DNA from: Branchiostoma floridae
Lineage: Eukaryota > Chordata > Leptocardii > Amphioxiformes > Branchiostomatidae
Direction: 5' to 3'
DNA: 64,000 nt
NCBI RefSeq assembly: GCF_000003815.2
Contig: NC_049989.1
Location: 4,800,351-4,864,350, forward strand
The notes beneath the pieces are model-generated. The model saw only the letters and a program-made list of their open reading frames with translations, ran no database searches and was not told the origin of the DNA. A program made the position numbers and the translations under genes. Of the stretch, positions 50,201-55,985 are shown piece by piece; position 1 is the stretch's first letter; every line of letters starts with the position of its first letter.

Positions 50201-53200
50201 GTATAAAGTCTTTTGGAATAATACTATACATAGCACAGAATAGGACACATTCAAGATGAATACATTATCTTTTGACCTAGACTTAAAGTAAACTTTAAAA
50301 TTGCTTCACTTAACGGCAGGAGACAGGTCTTTTCCTTTTCACACCCTCTAGAATTAAGGAATTTCACCTCTCCAAAGAATGCCCTACACAAATATGGATA
50401 TAAATATACCTAACGTTTCACATGAACTTTGCTTTTCTCTGATTCTTGACAGGTCTGGTGGAAGGTCATGTAGAGAATTCCGCCCTAGTCAAGACACTTC
50501 CTCCAGAATTAATTGGAATTCCATAGAACTCAAACAAGGAAAATCCATTAGTTCCACCTGACTCCATAGAATTGTCCAATAAATGATTTGGGTGGAAATG
50601 TATCCCACTTCTGAGCAGAGGTTCTGGATCAATGTAACTTTACTGAAGAAAGCATTCTAACAATAGATGCTCAAAATATAATTCTTGATTTGTACCTGCA
50701 TCAATGGGCAGTTGATATGGAGTAAAGCTTCAAGTAGTGTTAAAGTAAAGGGAAACACATGTTCTCTATGGTAGGGTCTGTAGGATCTTGTCCTCTTGTC
50801 CTTAGAGAAGATGGACAGGATCCTACTGAATCTACTACAGTATAGAGAATGCATTAGTCTTGCCTATCAATGCCTTCATGGATCTATTTAACAGCTCTAA
50901 CTAGCTCTTTGTTCTATCAGACCTATTTACCTTCAGTTGGCCTTCTTCTAACACAGAAAATTACATGGTGTGTTTGGTGTATGGTGTGCTAGTCCTTTGG
51001 TAGTTTTATAGTAAATGGCAATACAGTTTTATCTGTCCATACCTGTTGTCATTTCCCATATGGTTTCCGTTGGTAAGGTCTTTTGAAGTTAACCAATGTC
51101 TTGAAATTTTAGCTTACCTTAACTTGTATCTATACTAGTGATCAGTTATTAAAAGTCACCAGTAAAAAACATATGAAAGTTATGTAGACGACTGGTATTT
51201 ATTGGGACAATTTGTAATGATTTACATGATAGATAATGCTGCATATTAGTACAGTTGAATCTGTTTGCAATGTACCTTTCTTCTGTTAACATGTAGTGAT
51301 GAATGTTGCACAACATCAGCATGTAGCGTATCTAAAACTGCTTCATCATCAACCAACTGCAGTTACCAGTGTGGTTTCTGGGGGTAACCAGTACAAAGGT
51401 TATGACGCAGGGCATTGATACGATGTTAAAGGTTAAAACTTTTTTGGTGTAAGTCTTTTGACAACAGTCAGGTTTATTTACTTTTCTCTAATGTTCATTC
51501 TCAAAATTCCGTGCTCTCAGCCCCTCTTCACGCGCCTGGGTCACGCCGTGCCTCCCGCACGCCGCTCCCTCGTAATGGTACATGACGGAATGAAAAACTT
51601 CCAGGTTTCCGCTAATTCTTGCGCCGAGCGTGTCGTAACACGGGATGAGTGCCCCATGCCCGGAGCAGGTGCCGGGCTGCTTGTCCTGTTTCGCCTGGTG
51701 GTAACGAAAGGACCGCGCATAATTGGCAAACAAGAGTCTCCTCCCCAGCACAATAGACTGGCATGCTAAGGGTGAACCAAGGCATGACTGCTTCAGAAAA
51801 AGAAACTGATCTGCCTCTAAATGAGGCACTTGGACATTTCCTTCACATTTTTGTAGATGTTTTAAGCAGTTTACGTTTTCTCTTACTCACTTTCCCACTT
51901 CTACAACATTAGCATGAGGGACTAATTCTCAGCAAACCTATAGTTATCAAGTAACAGGTCAAATAACGTGAGGGGGCCACAAAAATACAGCGCCATTGTG
52001 TGCCGCCAATTCAAACTGGGCCTGCTGGTCTCTGATTGGTCGGTTGTAGGAAATGGACTCCTGACCGGTGGTAATCCTAGCTACGCTGCAACCCAAAACA
52101 CCGACTTCTCAGGTTGCAGCTCCGCACCTCTGGAAACTAAAGAACCACTGGATCAAAACGGCACCTGACTTTATACATGTACTGATCCGAGACGCTAAAA
52201 CTTGGCGGCCAATCATTGTCCTAATGCTACCTTACCTGCGACCTATATAAAGTAACAACTGGACGCCTTTGCACTATAAGAATAACATATCTACCTTTGT
52301 TGACCCCCTCTTGTTTTGGCTCTTTTAAACCATGGATGCCATGGAAGACTTACATTCTAAAGGTCAGCTGTAGATCGACTTACAAATGAACATCCTTGGA
52401 TTGACATTACGTTGGTAAAATGTCATCCGTTAAGTACTGGTGACCCTGTTGCAAGGGACCTTATCACATTAGCAAGAATCTAGGGAATGTATCCTTGCTA
52501 CATATCTAAACAAACACTTATGGTCCATCCTAGATCTTTTCCAAAACTTGAAAATAGTCCAAACTATTTGAATACACTTTGCCATCAAAGGAAAAATCTT
52601 TGTTTTTCTTTCCACTCCTTTGGAATAAGTCATCCTGAACAGGGAATAGATCTATTGCATCAAGGTAAACAGGTAAACAAAAACAGTAAACAAACAACGA
52701 TATATGAAACTGGAAAGAAAAAAATCAATTTGACTTCTTCCTTTAAGTAAGACCGCATTCCTTTCAATCAAAACAAAAATTGGCTCCTTTACAGGTTCAA
52801 CCTAACACTGAGTGACCATTTCATAAATACACTTAATGTCAAACAGCTATCACATAAATTTTAAAAGAAACAACAGTTTTCCTGTTCGTTGAGTAGACAT
52901 GGTTACCAGCAGGCATGGTTCCTTTCACTTGTGATCTTTGTGACCTGATGCATTAAGAACAATAAACAGGGCTGGAAGTCTCATAAACCACTCCAACATT
53001 TCAGGAATCCTCCCCTGGTAATAGTACACCTTTTCTGGCTACACAAAAGTAACTTAAACTTTCATAAATCTAGTACAGGATTAGAAACACTGTTAACATG
53101 TATCTTGGCACCTCCTGTTACACGTGGAAAATCTCAAAGCCCAGCTAGAATCAGACTACGTCTGTCATTACTATTCAATGTAAATTCTAAGTACAGGCAA

Positions 53201-55581
53201 GGAGGTTGAAAAAGGGGACCTCCTTGGTACAGGTGATCTTTCACAAGTAATTAGTGATTTGCATAAGCCTTCAGCTCTTGTCATTTCCTGTTAGTTTAAC
53301 CTACTTTTCTAAAACATCAAACAATGCAGACTACACTAACGCACACCTGAACCATTACAAAGTATCCGTACAGACATTGTTACACTTGTAAATATGCCTG
53401 TTGCCTGGTAAAGATATCTTTTCTGACATCAGATAAAATGGTGGGCATGCTGGTAGGCTAGTACAATCTGTGCAGCAGCTTGGGTTGTTTGGTAGCTCTT
53501 ATCAGGTGAAAAATGCCAGCTGTCACTACCAATTAGTATCCCACTCAGTCAGCCTTGGCCTGCTACACCCAAAGTACACTTCTCCAACACACTGTTGGTT
53601 CAAAATCTCGCACCAGGGTTAGAATCTCCCATCGTTCATGCCATTGTGTATGTCTGTTTGGCTGGGAGACGACGCTAGGAGGGCCCGGAGAGCACGGACG
53701 GCGCATAGAACGGCAGCCAGGCAGGTGAGGAGGGTTTGCCACAAACTTGACCTCTGTCCGTATGGCCGACATCAAAGGCAGGAGGAGACAGACTGCCACA
53801 ATAGCAGTTTGCACTGCCTGCAGTTGGACCACGGCCAAATGCCGTTATGACATAATCGCTAAAGAATCTTACAAAAAAATCACAAACGACATTCTTGCTG
53901 TCTTACTGAAGGACAGCATCAAGTCCTACATCAGAATAGCATTGGATCATGTCTGTGTAAACTTAAAATAGACCTCAACAATTCCAGATCACAATGTGTA
54001 CATAATGGACCCCTAATGTGTTAATTATTCCGCCCGACTATTCAGAGGTACACGGATATCCAGACCCATCTAGACTCCCTATAAAAGGGTAGGCAGATGG
54101 TCCCATCTCCTGAGGCAGGGCAGGTAGTCAGCTATCACATCCCCATTATGGAGCCCAGCAGGACGCCGATGTCATGTGGTGTTAATCACCACCTGATGGT
54201 TCTGCACCCCCAAGCAAGTGTCCACTCACTTATGCAGTAGTCGAACACTCTGTAAATCTACTCACACAAAATGGGAGCGTGACAAGTGTACAGTAAATGC
54301 TGTCTGTTTGTCATGGCAACAAGACCCAATTAGAAACCACAGTTTTGTATACCTCCATTTTCTTTCTTCGTCCTATCACTAAATTGAGCCAAATACCTCT
54401 TACAGCCACCTGCAACCCTCATTAATCGACTACTTTTGTCTCAATAAAGAACATCGTGGTTTTAAGTGAATGTAAGTGAAGACGTGCCAAATGAAGACAC
54501 ATCCATGGTAGTCAGGTATTAGATACACAGACACACCTGTAGGCTACGGTGCTCAGAGACCAGATGATACTGCCAAGTATTCCAACTATCTGAAGCAGTG
54601 CCTGTAAGGTAACCTGACATACATTTGGCCAAAAGGCTATCATTCCAGACATCAACTTGACTGGGATCATTTCCCCTGACTAAGGTTGGAAAAGATCACT
54701 TATTGAGAGAAGCCAGACAAAAAAGGAAAACCTTAAATCTAACCTTTGGTCTTTGGTAATGATTTGTACATAATGATAAGGTCAGGTAGACATATGGTCT
54801 TACAAAGCAATACTTATATGTATATCATATATGTCATTATTGTGTAGTGTGAAACTGTTATAGAAATATGAAAACACTATAATATTCTATTGAATCCCTA
54901 CCTTGAGTTGTCCAGGTAAGTTGTATCCCCATGACAGGAACTTATAATTCATTCTTCTTACAATGATTTGTATGAAAATAAATATTTATTCCAGTAACAT
55001 ATACCATATGTGGGATGCCTGTACTTTCTGCTCCTCAAAGTTATTCATGCCATGGTTAGTATGTAGTGTGTAGTTTGTAACTGAAGGAAACATAGCTCAA
55101 CATTCGCTACCACTGGTTCTTCTATCAGAAGCACAACATACGCCCTATAATTGCAAGTCCTGACCTCAGGTCAGATTCTTCATTCATCAAAAAAATTGTT
55201 TGTAGGACACAGGACAAAGTGAATGTTGTGTTGGCTGATACTGTGGTACTGTATGATATGAATTTAAAAAATTAGACAGGTGTCAATCTGTGGCAGGAGT
55301 CCCTGTGTGCTGAGTCTTACCTTCGCCCATTTCGGATTCAGGTCTCTTGCCTTGATGGCATCCTCCAGCGCCAGTTCGAACTGTCCAGTTTTCACGTAGG
55401 CAGCAGACCGGTTGCTATACAGGATGTAGTTGTTGGGGTCCAGCTCGATGGCCTCGGAGTACAGCCGTATGGCGAGGTTGAAGTCTCCGTTCTGGCACGC
55501 CGCGTTACTCTGTCGTACCTTCTCCAGGAATAAGGCCTTTGTGGAGCTGTTGGGTTCATGCATAGTTGTAGGGGGATCTCC
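6033..55581 (-). CDS. TTC28: Tetratricopeptide repeat protein 28 (TTC28), 20 coding exons traced
   Basis: All exons join with GT-AG splice sites and continuous phase, giving about 2,680 residues from the ATG at 55563 (human about 2,480). Order: a TPR block (residues ~1-130) with YSNRSAAYVKTGQF; a conserved linker with PTYRQLQKMKLDKSPF (~130-180); 40-residue TPR units (~180-1130), each with a core like ARAYxNLGxxY; a CHAT domain (~1300-1700) with KPPLRALYDLLISPME, ECVHFSTHVNW and GLTRAFLAAGAQ; a conserved module (~1700-1880) with LWRVGGCHELLASIG; and a Pro/Ser-rich tail ending SSKC. In vertebrates TTC28 is reported to bind Aurora B and act at the spindle midzone and midbody; the same role here is inference. 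An ATG at 55602 is a possible alternative start. The N-terminus may also vary by promoter, with candidates near 62.0, 33.8, 30.9 and 22.2 kb. Confidence 0.95.
8504..8681 (-). CDS. TTC28: TTC28 exon 19
   Basis: Phase 1 to phase 2. It contains LGSSSSLESLSSSQS, matching the human LDSSSSLESLASAQS. The acceptor is cacactacag and the donor ACAG|gtgagg. It starts the low-complexity tail. Confidence 0.92.
8682..9107. other. TTC28 intron 18, nothing notable
   Basis: 426 bp of AT-rich intron. No repeat or coding signal seen. Confidence 0.7.
9108..9215 (-). CDS. TTC28: TTC28 exon 18
   Basis: A 108-bp symmetric exon (phase 1-1) encoding FDLMEVGKDEVTMRTGKH and ANKRNLQFALSALLAIF, aligned with human FDLCEVGQEEVILKTGKQ. 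It is bounded by tgactag and TTTG|gtaagt. Skipping it would keep the frame. Confidence 0.92.
9345..9450 (-). CDS. TTC28: TTC28 exon 17
   Basis: Encodes QVPINVRLWRVGGCHELLASIG (human QVSISVQLWRLPGCHEFLAALG is the counterpart). The acceptor is cccacag and the donor ATTG|gtacgt. The segment between exons 16 and 17 is shorter than in human. Confidence 0.92.
9645..9721 (-). CDS. TTC28: TTC28 exon 16
   Basis: A 77-bp exon encoding LPPNSLAALSKLVSAPEAG, followed by EALIKL. It matches the human GLPNPALQALCKLITASETG region. The exon is too short for ordinary ORF finding but has good splice sites (ctccacag; AAACTG|gtgaga). Confidence 0.9.
9989..10220 (-). CDS. TTC28: TTC28 exon 15
   Basis: Encodes VEKSLQRIHHGPHNSMYTTQ, QSIENKVG, then VFFPLADPGDRLTQCSTSLQ. 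These track human VEKSLQRIQNGQRNAMYTSQ and FFPTSDPGDRLQQCSSTLQS. It follows the CHAT domain. Confidence 0.94.
10597..10764 (-). CDS. TTC28: TTC28 exon 14: end of CHAT domain
   Basis: A symmetric 168-bp exon encoding PFSHPSNWAGFMLVGCDVKL, the closing strand of the CHAT fold (human PSNWAGFMLIGSDVKL), then a helical segment with MGQALGELLQTPDRARNAMR. The longer frame in another phase over this exon is a shadow. Confidence 0.94.
11121..11339 (-). CDS. TTC28: TTC28 exon 13: CHAT core
   Basis: A symmetric phase-0 exon with VVISCHHQESHSRITADGVV, then GLTRAFLAAGAQCALVSLWP. This is the part of the CHAT fold where active members have Ser-Ala-Cys. Here a Cys sits next to that position (ISCHH), whereas human TTC28 has no Cys there (LGSSQ). 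Confidence 0.95.
11685..12588 (-). CDS. TTC28: TTC28 exon 12: CHAT N-terminal half
   Basis: A 904-bp exon encoding an acidic SSETESDAEEMSMHS linker, then KPPLRALYDLLISPMED, LVLVLDGDLYLVPFAVLKGS and ECVHFSTHVNWRLSAIVLSP. These are classic CHAT landmarks, including the His of the HFxTH motif. An apparent N-terminal extension upstream of 12588 is intron read-through; homology starts at the acceptor. Confidence 0.95.
12971..13154 (-). CDS. TTC28: TTC28 exon 11
   Basis: Encodes VVKFHECNMNELNSHLPSE, then VLDQYVSHVREALGVETS, matching human IVKFHEHYL and IASVREALGVES. It leads into the CHAT domain. Donor CCAAG|gtatgc. Confidence 0.93.
13544..13793 (-). CDS. TTC28: TTC28 exon 10
   Basis: Encodes ALQRVLVSLGRQEEALAIAE, then RGRTRAFIDLLMERQ and VLYYSIAVGYLYSWLIMP. 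This TPR-to-CHAT connecting region is strongly conserved with human (ERGRTRAFADLLVERQ; YSLAAGYLYSWLLAP). Acceptor cacacag; donor AAAG|gtcagt. Confidence 0.95.
14118..14271 (-). CDS. TTC28: TTC28 exon 9
   Basis: Encodes LGLALWSHQELEESQHQLYK and FETIRRDSLLSSDYKLNMFD. It is the last helical repeat region before the CHAT linker; human has LSLWASGNLEEAQHQLYRAS. Acceptor ctccccag; donor ACCAG|gtatga. Confidence 0.94.
14659..14729 (-). pseudogene. Partial duplicate of TTC28 exon 8 inside intron 8
   Basis: This 71-bp stretch is a near-identical copy (two differences seen) of 15069-15139, which is the 3' end of exon 8 plus its donor and a few intronic bases. It still reads GIAEQLGRREDEARIRY and keeps CAG|gtgggg. 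The rest of exon 8 and its normal acceptor are missing, so it looks like a recent dead fragment, but it could supply a decoy donor. Confidence 0.8.
14829..14960. repeat. Possible dispersed-repeat (SINE-like) fragment
   Basis: The sequence includes cccgtgtttgaggagagcc and catgttaaagaaccc. The latter resembles a block common in invertebrate short interspersed repeats, as I remember them. A second short match to its left flank (caagtgacagatcA-catc) occurs at 14644. The assignment is weak. Confidence 0.25.
15080..15245 (-). CDS. TTC28: TTC28 exon 8
   Basis: TPR units: AYGSLGRTHHALGNYSQAIT, YLQQGLGIAEQLGRREDEAR. Phase 1 in, phase 2 out. Donor ACAG|gtgggg; acceptor ccaccccag. Human counterpart: SSLGRTHHALQNYSQAVMYL. 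Confidence 0.95.
15655..15822 (-). CDS. TTC28: TTC28 exon 7
   Basis: A symmetric 168-bp phase 1-1 exon encoding FHQLDLEIAEENDNPACQGR and AYGNLGVTHESLGNFQKAIF, one and a half TPR units. Acceptor ccctccag; donor ATTG|gtatgt. Confidence 0.95.
16207..18304 (-). CDS. TTC28: TTC28 exon 6: giant TPR-array exon
   Basis: A single 2,098-bp exon encodes about 700 residues: 17 complete 40-residue TPR units (one is 43) plus the start of an eighteenth. Each unit begins like ARAYSNLGSSYHYKRNF and ends in a second helix (e.g. HNRVLEIAAEIEEKSFE). The array resembles the LGN/GPSM2 type of TPR, a superhelical protein-binding scaffold. Unit order and sequence match human TTC28 throughout (for example ITKMNM, GNLGDCYEALGDYE, LVCFEKRLVVAHEL). 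Units are well diverged at the DNA level, so the array is old. The acceptor is gatacag and the donor ATGG|gtgagt. Frames on the opposite strand here are shadows. Confidence 0.97.
18827..18957 (-). CDS. TTC28: TTC28 exon 5
   Basis: One TPR unit: QGECRVQGNLGSAYYSKGCY and HHRMQLVLAMKEKDRE (human GECRAHGNLGSAFFSKGNY and HRHQLVLAMKLKDRE). Donor AGAGAG|gtgggt; acceptor tatcccag. Confidence 0.95.
18958..21233. other. TTC28 intron 4
   Basis: 2.3 kb of AT-rich intron with no gene. A degenerate element at about 19056-19275 begins tactgtaaatttattcac...gtggtggtttt and ends near attcacagtac, resembling the MITE family at 31.95 kb. Confidence 0.45.
21234..21363 (-). CDS. TTC28: TTC28 exon 4
   Basis: Encodes VGTCSLKLKGSVFSALSTAH and GNTEKAIAYMQQDLTVAKSL (human IGTCSLKLRGSVFSALSSAY). 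Phase 0 in, phase 1 out. Acceptor tgtccag; donor CTCG|gtaagt. Confidence 0.95.
22045..22191 (-). CDS. TTC28: Candidate alternative first exon of TTC28 (intron 3)
   Basis: On the minus strand an ATG in the context AAAATGGCGGGAAA opens 49 codons (MAGKCRRTFNLTHSAVDPGD...) to a possible donor GCC|gtgagc in phase 0, which is what exon 4 accepts. The upstream sequence looks like a promoter. The frame continues to a stop at 22006 if unspliced. No homology is recognised in the peptide, so this is inference. Confidence 0.3.
22176..22235 (-). promoter_or_regulatory. CRE / YY1 / E2F-like promoter cluster
   Basis: Within 60 bp are a CRE-like TGACGTAA (plus strand ttacgtca, 22220-22227), a YY1-like AAAATGGCGG over the candidate ATG, and an E2F-like TTTCCCGCC (22181-22189). 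This density of CpG motifs is unusual in the surrounding AT-rich intron and is typical of a TATA-less promoter. Confidence 0.4.
23042..23352. repeat. Three ~105-bp tandem repeats within the pogo-like element
   Basis: Units begin near 23042, 23147 and 23252, each with the order ttgCCGAAa-cgac-GCGTcATTTTCAAG ... tcgatTTTTGATgaTa ... GAAAT-cGCtAAAAT-GGCTTGTGTTTTG. Mutual divergence is moderate. Confidence 0.75.
24272..24334. repeat. Perfect 31-bp foldback
   Basis: The arms 24272-24302 and 24304-24334 are exact reverse complements separated by one base. It sits inside the pogo-like element and may be a nested foldback insertion or a local inverted duplication. Confidence 0.9.
24482..24781. mobile_element. 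hAT-like MITE (300 bp)
   Basis: Ends are CAGGGTTGGA and its complement TCCAACCCTG; a CAGGG start is characteristic of hAT elements. CATGAC occurs beside both ends, a plausible remnant of the 8-bp target duplication. The interior carries short repeats of GGCAAGTAGGGTAGGTCA (24678-24714) and scattered CTTGCCC. No coding capacity. Confidence 0.6.
25160..25302 (-). CDS. TTC28: TTC28 exon 3
   Basis: Encodes KLEPTYRQLQKMKLDKSPFV and GQELLAAGFHSASLVVLECA, almost the human sequence (LEPTYQQLQKMKLDKSPF). Acceptor ctgttgcag; donor TCAAG|gtcaga. It needs a phase-1 partner upstream. Confidence 0.95.
25303..27071. other. TTC28 intron 2
   Basis: 1.8 kb without genes. A segment at about 26298-26436 starts TTGTAAATCTATTTAC...TTGCGG and ends TTTACCAATTTACGG, probably a decayed MITE of the family at 31.95 kb. 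Confidence 0.4.
27072..27219 (-). CDS. TTC28: TTC28 exon 2
   Basis: Encodes AYFRQGVALQCKGQHAEALA and FASGLAQDPKSLQLRAGMVE, then AAMKSPIRG. It nearly equals human YYRQGVALQYLGRHADALAAF. Phase 0 in, phase 1 out. Acceptor cttcttcag; donor AGAG|gtaagg. Confidence 0.96.
27220..30902. other. TTC28 intron 1, exon-2-proximal part
   Basis: AT-rich, with no coding signal I could support. A CpG-containing patch (gcgggcggccgcgagg) lies at about 29791-29806, and a two-copy tandem duplication begins at 30538. Confidence 0.5.
30538..30861. repeat. Two-copy diverged tandem duplication (~151-158 bp)
   Basis: TCTCAAAGAGG-ATGGATTG-AGACTT recurs at 30538 and 30689, and the downstream block (atccAa..ctt...GAGACATC) recurs at 30656 and 30815. 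Confidence 0.6.
30903..30950 (-). CDS. TTC28: Candidate alternative first coding exon of TTC28
   Basis: On the minus strand CACCATGG, an excellent translation-start context, opens 16 codons, MASYGTVHPYYMSDKE, ending exactly at GAG|gtaagg, a near-consensus donor. The phase is 0, which exon 2 (AYFRQG...) requires. The 150 bp upstream are CpG-rich. This would replace the usual first coding exon and the N-terminal part of the first TPR block. No transcript evidence is available here. Confidence 0.5.
30951..31075 (-). promoter_or_regulatory. CpG-rich putative alternative promoter
   Basis: About a dozen CpGs in 125 bp (ccgtgcgacc, gccgggcacgtcgg, gcgctacgc, atcgcgag) contrast with the CpG-poor intron around it. 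It lies immediately upstream of the candidate first exon at 30903-30950. Confidence 0.45.
31951..32130. mobile_element. Decayed MITE, 'TACTGTAAATGCA' type
   Basis: Begins taccataaatgcagattttc with ggtggttttatgtt, and ends with taccgcgaac...accgcaaaatc..ccccgcaaactta-agcatttaagta. This matches the pattern of an abundant invertebrate MITE with weak TGTAAATGCA-like termini, from memory of such elements. Related remnants are at 19.06 and 26.30 kb. Confidence 0.4.
33751..33784 (-). CDS. TTC28: Second candidate alternative first exon of TTC28
   Basis: Minus strand: two ATGs, at 33784 (MLKWRPSQTTQ) and 33775 (MAAKSDNT, in AAATGGCGGCC), read into one strong donor ACACAG|gtaagg. The first gives phase 0 (fits exon 2); the second gives phase 1 (fits exon 3, skipping exon 2). 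A TATA-like GGATAAAAAT lies about 75 bp upstream. Inference only. Confidence 0.3.
36768..36867. repeat. Perfect 50-bp tandem duplication
   Basis: Two identical copies (36768-36817 and 36818-36867) beginning tttataacatccaactg. The identity implies a very recent event or an assembly artefact. Confidence 0.9.
39571..39855. repeat. Two-copy tandem duplication, period ~156 bp
   Basis: ACCATTGGTGCAGGAATGTT starts both copies (39571 and 39727). Blocks including ccttctgtttttacttaggt and catctcaaaacctgctgaca are shared. Small indels separate the copies. Confidence 0.85.
39920..39965. repeat. Dispersed repeat, copy 1
   Basis: The block cagcacatcggta-gaaaaataaaggaagtttcct recurs at about 41127-41161 in the same orientation, 1.2 kb away, with a similar caggta-ata lead. 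This suggests an old duplication or a small repeat family. Confidence 0.6.
40698..40729. repeat. Perfect 15-bp foldback
   Basis: Arms 40698-40712 and 40715-40729 are exact reverse complements (aaagatacttttatt) around a 2-base loop. Confidence 0.85.
41127..41161. repeat. Dispersed repeat, copy 2
   Basis: Matches 39925-39959 (cagcacatcggtatgaaaa and following), with one substitution visible. Confidence 0.6.
43522..43766. repeat. Two-copy tandem repeat, period 123 bp (41 codons)
   Basis: Copies start at GTGATGCATACATCATTGTG (43522 and 43645). The plus strand is open through the first copy and into the second, repeating DAYIIV-TNK-KFTYNGK-IC. A 2-bp loss in copy 2 then shifts the frame. It could be a coding relic or a plain satellite. 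Confidence 0.75.
49419..49657. mobile_element. MITE copy 1 (TA-target, GGCCTAGG ends)
   Basis: The left end is TA|GGCCTAGGAAAAAAATGTTG. The right end is its imperfect inverse (caacaatttttccaatgcc). Subterminal blocks (GTAGGTAGGGATTA, CTGCCGA...) match the element at 58809-59198 in opposite orientation. The centre has a 14-C/8-A run. No coding capacity. Confidence 0.7.
49683..49960. repeat. Two-copy tandem duplication, period ~138 bp
   Basis: Blocks TTTCATACC..TACAAA, AAAATCT-TCTACC and ATGACAACTCACATATGGAA, then AAATAGTCCT, recur in the same order. It abuts the MITE to its left. Confidence 0.75.
51515..51770. other. GC/CpG-rich patch of unknown role in intron 1
   Basis: About 250 bp rich in CpG (cacgccgtgcctcccgcac, gcgccgagcgtgtcg) inside an AT-rich intron. 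Both strands are open over most of it (103 codons plus, 113 codons minus). No family is recognised. It could be an exon of a nested gene, a CpG enhancer or promoter, or an old insertion. Confidence 0.3.
52030..52345 (+). promoter_or_regulatory. TATA/CCAAT promoter-like block, plus strand
   Basis: An inverted CCAAT (gattggtc, 52034-52041), a CCAATCA at 52209-52215 and TATATAAA at 52244-52251 are followed 81 bp after the TATA by ACCATGG (ATG at 52332). The frame MDAMEDLHSKGQL then stops, or splices at TCTAAAG|gtcagc. It runs opposite to TTC28. The layout is that of a compact RNA polymerase II promoter and could be an LTR or a nested gene; no downstream exon was found. Confidence 0.35.
53560..53850. 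other. Second GC/CpG-rich patch in intron 1
   Basis: Contains gacgacgctaggagggcccg and CpG-dense flanks. The plus strand has a near-consensus donor (AGGCAG|gtgagg, 53725) after an open basic stretch. The minus strand reads a signal-peptide-like IVAVCLLLPLMSAIRT but has no ATG at its start. Role unknown. Confidence 0.25.
54788..54859. repeat. Duplication mosaic, block A copy 1
   Basis: Starts agacatatggtcttacaaag and ends gtgtagtgtgaaactgtt. A diverged copy is at 55686-55755. Confidence 0.8.
55321..55581 (-). CDS. TTC28: TTC28 first traced coding exon (exon 1)
   Basis: Encodes the first TPR pair: ALFLEKVRQSNAACQNGDFN, then LYSEAIELDPNNYILYSNRS and AAYVKTGQF, up to LNPKWAK at the donor GCGAAG|gtaaga. 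This matches human (FLERVRRSNQACQQGDY; ARELNPKWAK). An acceptor gatttccag ends at 55582, and the first ATG inside is at 55563 (MHEPNSSTK). If the exon instead starts upstream, an ATG at 55602 adds MFDADFQGDPPTT. The acceptor and conserved C-terminus favour a spliced upstream leader. Confidence 0.93.
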
Positions 55582-55608
55582 CTGGAAATCGGCATCAAAC
55601 ATACCATG
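55548..55608. repeat. Duplication mosaic, block B copy 1 (overlaps exon 1 start)
   Basis: Covers the exon-1 acceptor and start codon. An almost identical copy lies at 55751-55812. Confidence 0.9.
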
Positions 55609-55615
55609 ATTATAC

Positions 55616-55684
55616 TTTAATGTTCAACATTTACAATGCAGTTTTCAACCTACAAGGTGTTGCCAATCCTGTCTATAAGCAACA
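55616..55684. repeat. Duplication mosaic, block C copy 1
   Basis: gttcaacatttacaatgcag and gtctataag-aacac recur at 55986-56054. Confidence 0.85.
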
Positions 55685-55685
55685 C

Positions 55686-55812
55686 AGACATATGGTCTTA
55701 CAAAGCAAGACATTATGTGTATCATATTGTTATTATTGTGTAGTGTGAATCTGTTGGGTTCATGCATAGTTGTAGGGGGATCTCCCTGGAAATGGGCATC
55801 AAACATACCATG
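55686..55812 (-). pseudogene. Condensed duplicate of TTC28 exon-1 region (blocks A+B copy 2)
   Basis: Block A (55686-55755) joins directly to block B (55751-55812) at the shared CTGTT, omitting the 688 bp between them in copy 1, including most of exon 1. It retains the acceptor and the ATG but only a few exon codons (MHEPN) before diverging, so it cannot encode the TPR. Confidence 0.8.
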
Positions 55813-55845
55813 GTCACAATTACAGATGTAAGAAAGGAGTAGAAA

Positions 55846-55930
55846 CAGTCTCATGACTCCAGGGATTCAAACCCAAGCCAAACCTGGGCTGCCAGATCAC
55901 AAACCCAACACGCTAAACCATTATGCCAAA
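55846..55930 (-). repeat. tRNA-like / tRNA-derived SINE fragment
   Basis: On the minus strand there is an A-box-like TGGCATAATGGTTTAGCGTG (55909-55928) and a B-box-like GGGTTTGAATCC (55863-55874) at tRNA spacing. The acceptor stem does not pair well, so it is not called as a functional tRNA. It lies in a ~172-bp insertion that separates duplicated blocks B and C. Confidence 0.45.
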
Positions 55931-55985
55931 AGTTCAGAGCCTGGTAAGTTTGGCCCCGCTTGGACTTCACTGTTACACAGAACTA

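Larger units (their letters stand above)
30951..55320. other. TTC28 intron 1, main part
   Basis: About 24 kb of AT-rich intron. Apart from the items listed separately, stretches 32.2-33.7, 33.9-36.7, 36.9-39.5, 39.9-43.5, 43.8-49.4, 50.0-51.5, 52.4-53.5 and 53.9-54.8 kb show no gene I can support; their ORFs are short, low-complexity and without family resemblance. A G run is at about 38375-38385. Confidence 0.55.

Noticed and set aside
55846-55930. Functional tRNA gene
   Set aside because: A/B boxes are present, but the acceptor and anticodon stems pair poorly.
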